Source of the DNA: Ectopseudomonas guguanensis
Lineage (GTDB): Bacteria; Pseudomonadota; Gammaproteobacteria; Pseudomonadales; Pseudomonadaceae
DNA length: 64,000 nt
Direction of reading: 5' to 3'
Assembly: GCF_900104265.1 (NCBI RefSeq)
Contig: NZ_FNJJ01000015.1
Location: 62,001-126,000 of the forward strand
Shown in pieces: positions 62,647 through 64,000 of the stretch (the first letter of the stretch is position 1; each line of letters starts with the position of its first letter). The translations under genes and the position numbers were made by a program. The notes under the pieces were generated by a model. That model did not search any database. It saw only the letters and a program-made list of their open reading frames with translations, and was not told where the DNA came from.

Positions 62647-62693
62647 ACGGGTAGCCAGAGTATTGCCCGGTGCGCGCGGCGCACCCTACCCGT
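62647..62693. repeat. REP-like inverted repeat (GGTGCGCGCGGCGCACC type)
   Basis: ACGGGTAG / CTACCCGT arms enclose GGTGCGCGCGGCGCACC. The same family as the repeats at about 5000, 28491-28576, 62217 and 62758. Confidence 0.8.
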
Positions 62694-62701
62694 AACAACG
62701 C

Positions 62702-62736
62702 AAACGGGGCGCCCTGTCAAAAAGGGCGCCCCGTTT
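62702..62736. terminator. bidirectional rho-independent terminator
   Basis: AAACGGGGCGCCCT / AGGGCGCCCCGTTT stem with a short loop, T-tract on the plus side and T-rich flank on the minus side. It serves the convergent small-protein gene and the FKBP gene. Confidence 0.9.
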
Positions 62737-62757
62737 TCAAAGGCTATGCGTGGCATC

Positions 62758-62778
62758 GTAGGGTGCGCCGTGCGCACC
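62758..62778. repeat. single REP-like arm (GTAGGGTGCGCCGTGCGCACC)
   Basis: One arm of the repeat family seen at 28491, with its small internal palindrome, 14 bases from the FKBP stop codon. It is opposed to the arm at 62666-62690, so the two may form a larger inverted pair around the terminator. Confidence 0.75.
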
Positions 62779-62792
62779 GATACCGCGACCTC

Positions 62793-63422
62793 TTACAGGA
62801 TGTCGAGCAGCTCGACATCGAACACCAGCACGCTGTGCGGCGGGATGCTGCCGACGCCCTGAGCGCCGTAGGCCAGCTCGCTCGGCACGTGCAGGCGCCA
62901 CTTGCTGCCGGTACCCATCAGTTGCAGCGCCTCGACCCAGCCCGGAATCACGCCGCCGACCGGAAACTCAGCCGGCTGGCCACGCTCGTAGGAGCTGTCG
63001 AATACGGTGCCGTCGATCAGGGTGCCGTGGTAGTGGGTACGCACCTGGTCGTCGGCCGACGGCTTGGCGCCCTCGCCTGCCACCAGCACCTCGTACTGCA
63101 GGCCGGACGGCAACACGGTCACGCCTTCGCGCTTGGCGTTCTCGGCCAGGTAGGCACGGCCTTCGCCGGCAGCGGCTTCGGCCTTGGCAGCCGCTTCGGC
63201 CTGCATGATTTCGCGGATGACCTTGAAGCTGGCGCCCAGCTCGGCCTCGGATACGCGGCTGGCCTGGCCGGTGAAGGCGTCGGTCAGACCGGCGAGGATG
63301 GCGCTCAGGTCGACGCCGGGCGGCGGGTTGTCACGCAACTGACCACCGAGTTGACGACCGATGCCGTAGCTGACGCGGCCCTCATCGGAGGACAGATCGG
63401 GGCTGAAGTTGAATTCGGACAT
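62793..63422 (-). CDS. fklB: FKBP-type peptidyl-prolyl isomerase (FklB-like)
   Basis: A 209-residue prolyl isomerase. The N-terminal dimerisation helix region (YGIGRQLGGQLRDNPPPGVDLSAILAGLTDAFTG) and a helical linker rich in Ala/Glu lead to the C-terminal FKBP domain with VRTHYHGTLIDGTVFDSSYERGQPAEFPVGGVIPGWVEALQLM and AYGAQGVGSIPPHSVLVFDVELLDI. Length matches E. coli FklB (206). No signal peptide, so cytoplasmic. The bidirectional hairpin downstream terminates it. Confidence 0.94.
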   Translation of the reverse strand: MSEFNFSPDLSSDEGRVSYGIGRQLGGQLRDNPPPGVDLSAILAGLTDAFTGQASRVSEAELGASFKVIREIMQAEAAAKAEAAAGEGRAYLAENAKREGVTVLPSGLQYEVLVAGEGAKPSADDQVRTHYHGTLIDGTVFDSSYERGQPAEFPVGGVIPGWVEALQLMGTGSKWRLHVPSELAYGAQGVGSIPPHSVLVFDVELLDIL

Positions 63423-63506
63423 GAAAGGCTCCGCTGGGGGCTGTGAAAAAGGTCGGCCAGCCTAGCACAGAAGCCAGGCGCAGGGTCACGGCAACGTGCC
63501 AAGCCT

Positions 63507-63574
63507 GTCGCGGCTCAAGCCCCTCCCACAGCAGCAGGAAATGCGCATTCCGTGGGAGGCGCTTCAGCGGCGAC
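63507..63574. repeat. REP-like inverted repeat (GTCGCGGCTCAAGCCCCTCCCAC type)
   Basis: GTCGCGGCTCAAGCCCCTCC-CAC faces GTGGGAGGCGCTTCAGCGGCGAC around a 22-base spacer in the gap between the DUF2256 and FKBP genes. Related to the repeat at 39101-39158. Confidence 0.85.
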
Positions 63575-63583
63575 AACCCGTAT

Positions 63584-63721
63584 CTACAGGGTATTGCGCC
63601 CGCGCCGACAGCGCTCGGAGCAGTAGCGCACTTCGTCCCAGCAGCGCGCCCACTTCTTGCGCCAGGTGAACGGCAGGCCACAGACGGCGCAGGTCTTCAC
63701 CGGCAAATCGCTCTTTTTCAC
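63584..63721 (-). CDS. DUF2256 small zinc-finger-like protein
   Basis: A 45-residue protein starting with GTG. It carries two Cys pairs, CAVC near the N-terminus and the C-W-D-E-V-R-Y-C-S-E-R-C cluster, as in DUF2256, a probable zinc ribbon. The start overlaps the stop of the photolyase-related gene by 4 bp (GTGA), so translation is coupled. DUF2256 often accompanies this photolyase family; its role is unknown. Confidence 0.85.
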   Translation of the reverse strand: MKKSDLPVKTCAVCGLPFTWRKKWARCWDEVRYCSERCRRGRNTL

Positions 63722-64000
63722 AGCATCTCTCCGGCATCGAGCCTGGCCAGCAGACGCTCGCCCCAGTCCCATAGCGCCTGCTGCCTGGCCTCGTTCATCC
63801 GCGCCAGGTTGCGGTAGACCATGCCCATGCGCGGGTTTCGCTCGAGCGGCTCGCGGTGGCGCATGAGAAAGTGCCAGTACAGCGCGTTGAACGGGCAAGC
63901 CGACTCGCCGGTGCTCTCGCTCACCTTGTAGCTGCAGCCCTGGCAATGGTTGGACATGCGCTTGATGTACTGGCCACTGGCGCAATAGGGCTTGGAACCG
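63718..64000 (-). CDS. cryptochrome/photolyase-related iron-sulfur protein (3' end)
   Basis: The C-terminal 93 residues of a gene that continues past the right edge of the window. GSKPYCASGQYI, followed by C-x2-C-x12-C (NHCQGCS...SAC) and PFNALYWHFLMRHRE, are the features of the deoxyribodipyrimidine photolyase-related (FeS-BCP/PhrB-like) family, whose [4Fe-4S] cluster uses cysteines spaced this way. The family includes (6-4) photolyases, so light-dependent DNA repair is likely. It is coupled to the DUF2256 gene. Confidence 0.9.
   Translation of the reverse strand, partial: GSKPYCASGQYIKRMSNHCQGCSYKVSESTGESACPFNALYWHFLMRHREPLERNPRMGMVYRNLARMNEARQQALWDWGERLLARLDAGEML

Overview
The window reads as high-GC gammaproteobacterial chromosome of the genus Pseudomonas (sensu lato). 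The gene orders oprD-thioesterase-proS-lipoprotein, htrB-minCDE-rluA-apeB, hydrolase-mlaA and AraC regulator (PruR-like)-Lon-like protease (AsrA-like)-icp match what I recall of P. aeruginosa, but they are joined here in a different order and separated by accessory genes. The species cannot be fixed from the sequence alone. I saw no rRNA, tRNA, CRISPR array, prophage or intact insertion sequence.

Layout. 0-7 kb: OprD porin, hotdog thioesterase, prolyl-tRNA synthetase, lipoprotein, then a minus-strand run of methyltransferase, VOC protein and aldo/keto reductase. 7-20 kb: a very large PBP-like transglycosylase/transpeptidase, an alpha/beta-hydrolase lipoprotein, the PutP proline symporter, an N-acyltransferase-like protein, an OprO/OprP-type porin, YnfA, an MFS carrier, an SDR and small membrane proteins. 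20-30 kb: hydrolase-mlaA, pirin, patatin, a lipid A acyltransferase, minCDE, rluA, an M18 aminopeptidase and gmhA. 30.7-35 kb: a four-gene minus-strand operon of envelope proteins (periplasmic cupredoxin, membrane EAL phosphodiesterase with degenerate GGDEF, DUF3034 protein, lipoprotein truncated globin). 35-41 kb: AraC regulator, Lon-like protease, chagasin-type inhibitor, and a YadG/YadH-like ABC exporter.

41-56 kb is a hexarate (D-glucarate/galactarate/talarate) catabolic island. The minus strand carries kdgD, gudD, an MFS carrier, garD, an FAD-linked dehydrogenase and a 2-hydroxyacid dehydrogenase, closed by a strong terminator. The plus strand carries a diverged GudD paralogue with a TctCBA tripartite transporter, and beyond it lies a convergent L-talarate/galactarate dehydratase. 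Together the three dehydratases should feed 5-dehydro-4-deoxyglucarate to KdgD, giving 2-oxoglutarate semialdehyde; its dehydrogenase and a dedicated regulator are not visible. A chemoreceptor is divergent from the talarate dehydratase. 57.8-64 kb: MexH/MexI-like RND efflux pair without an outer-membrane channel, a small conserved protein, an FKBP-type isomerase, DUF2256 protein and the 3' end of an iron-sulfur cryptochrome/photolyase-related gene running off the window.

Intergenic DNA is rich in palindromic repeats of several families (REP-like) and holds two types of MITE-like elements. One 191-bp element with 18-bp terminal inverted repeats lies inside the loop of the reconstructed tctA terminator, flanked by a 12-bp direct repeat. 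A 143-bp element ends 10 bp upstream of the gmhA start.
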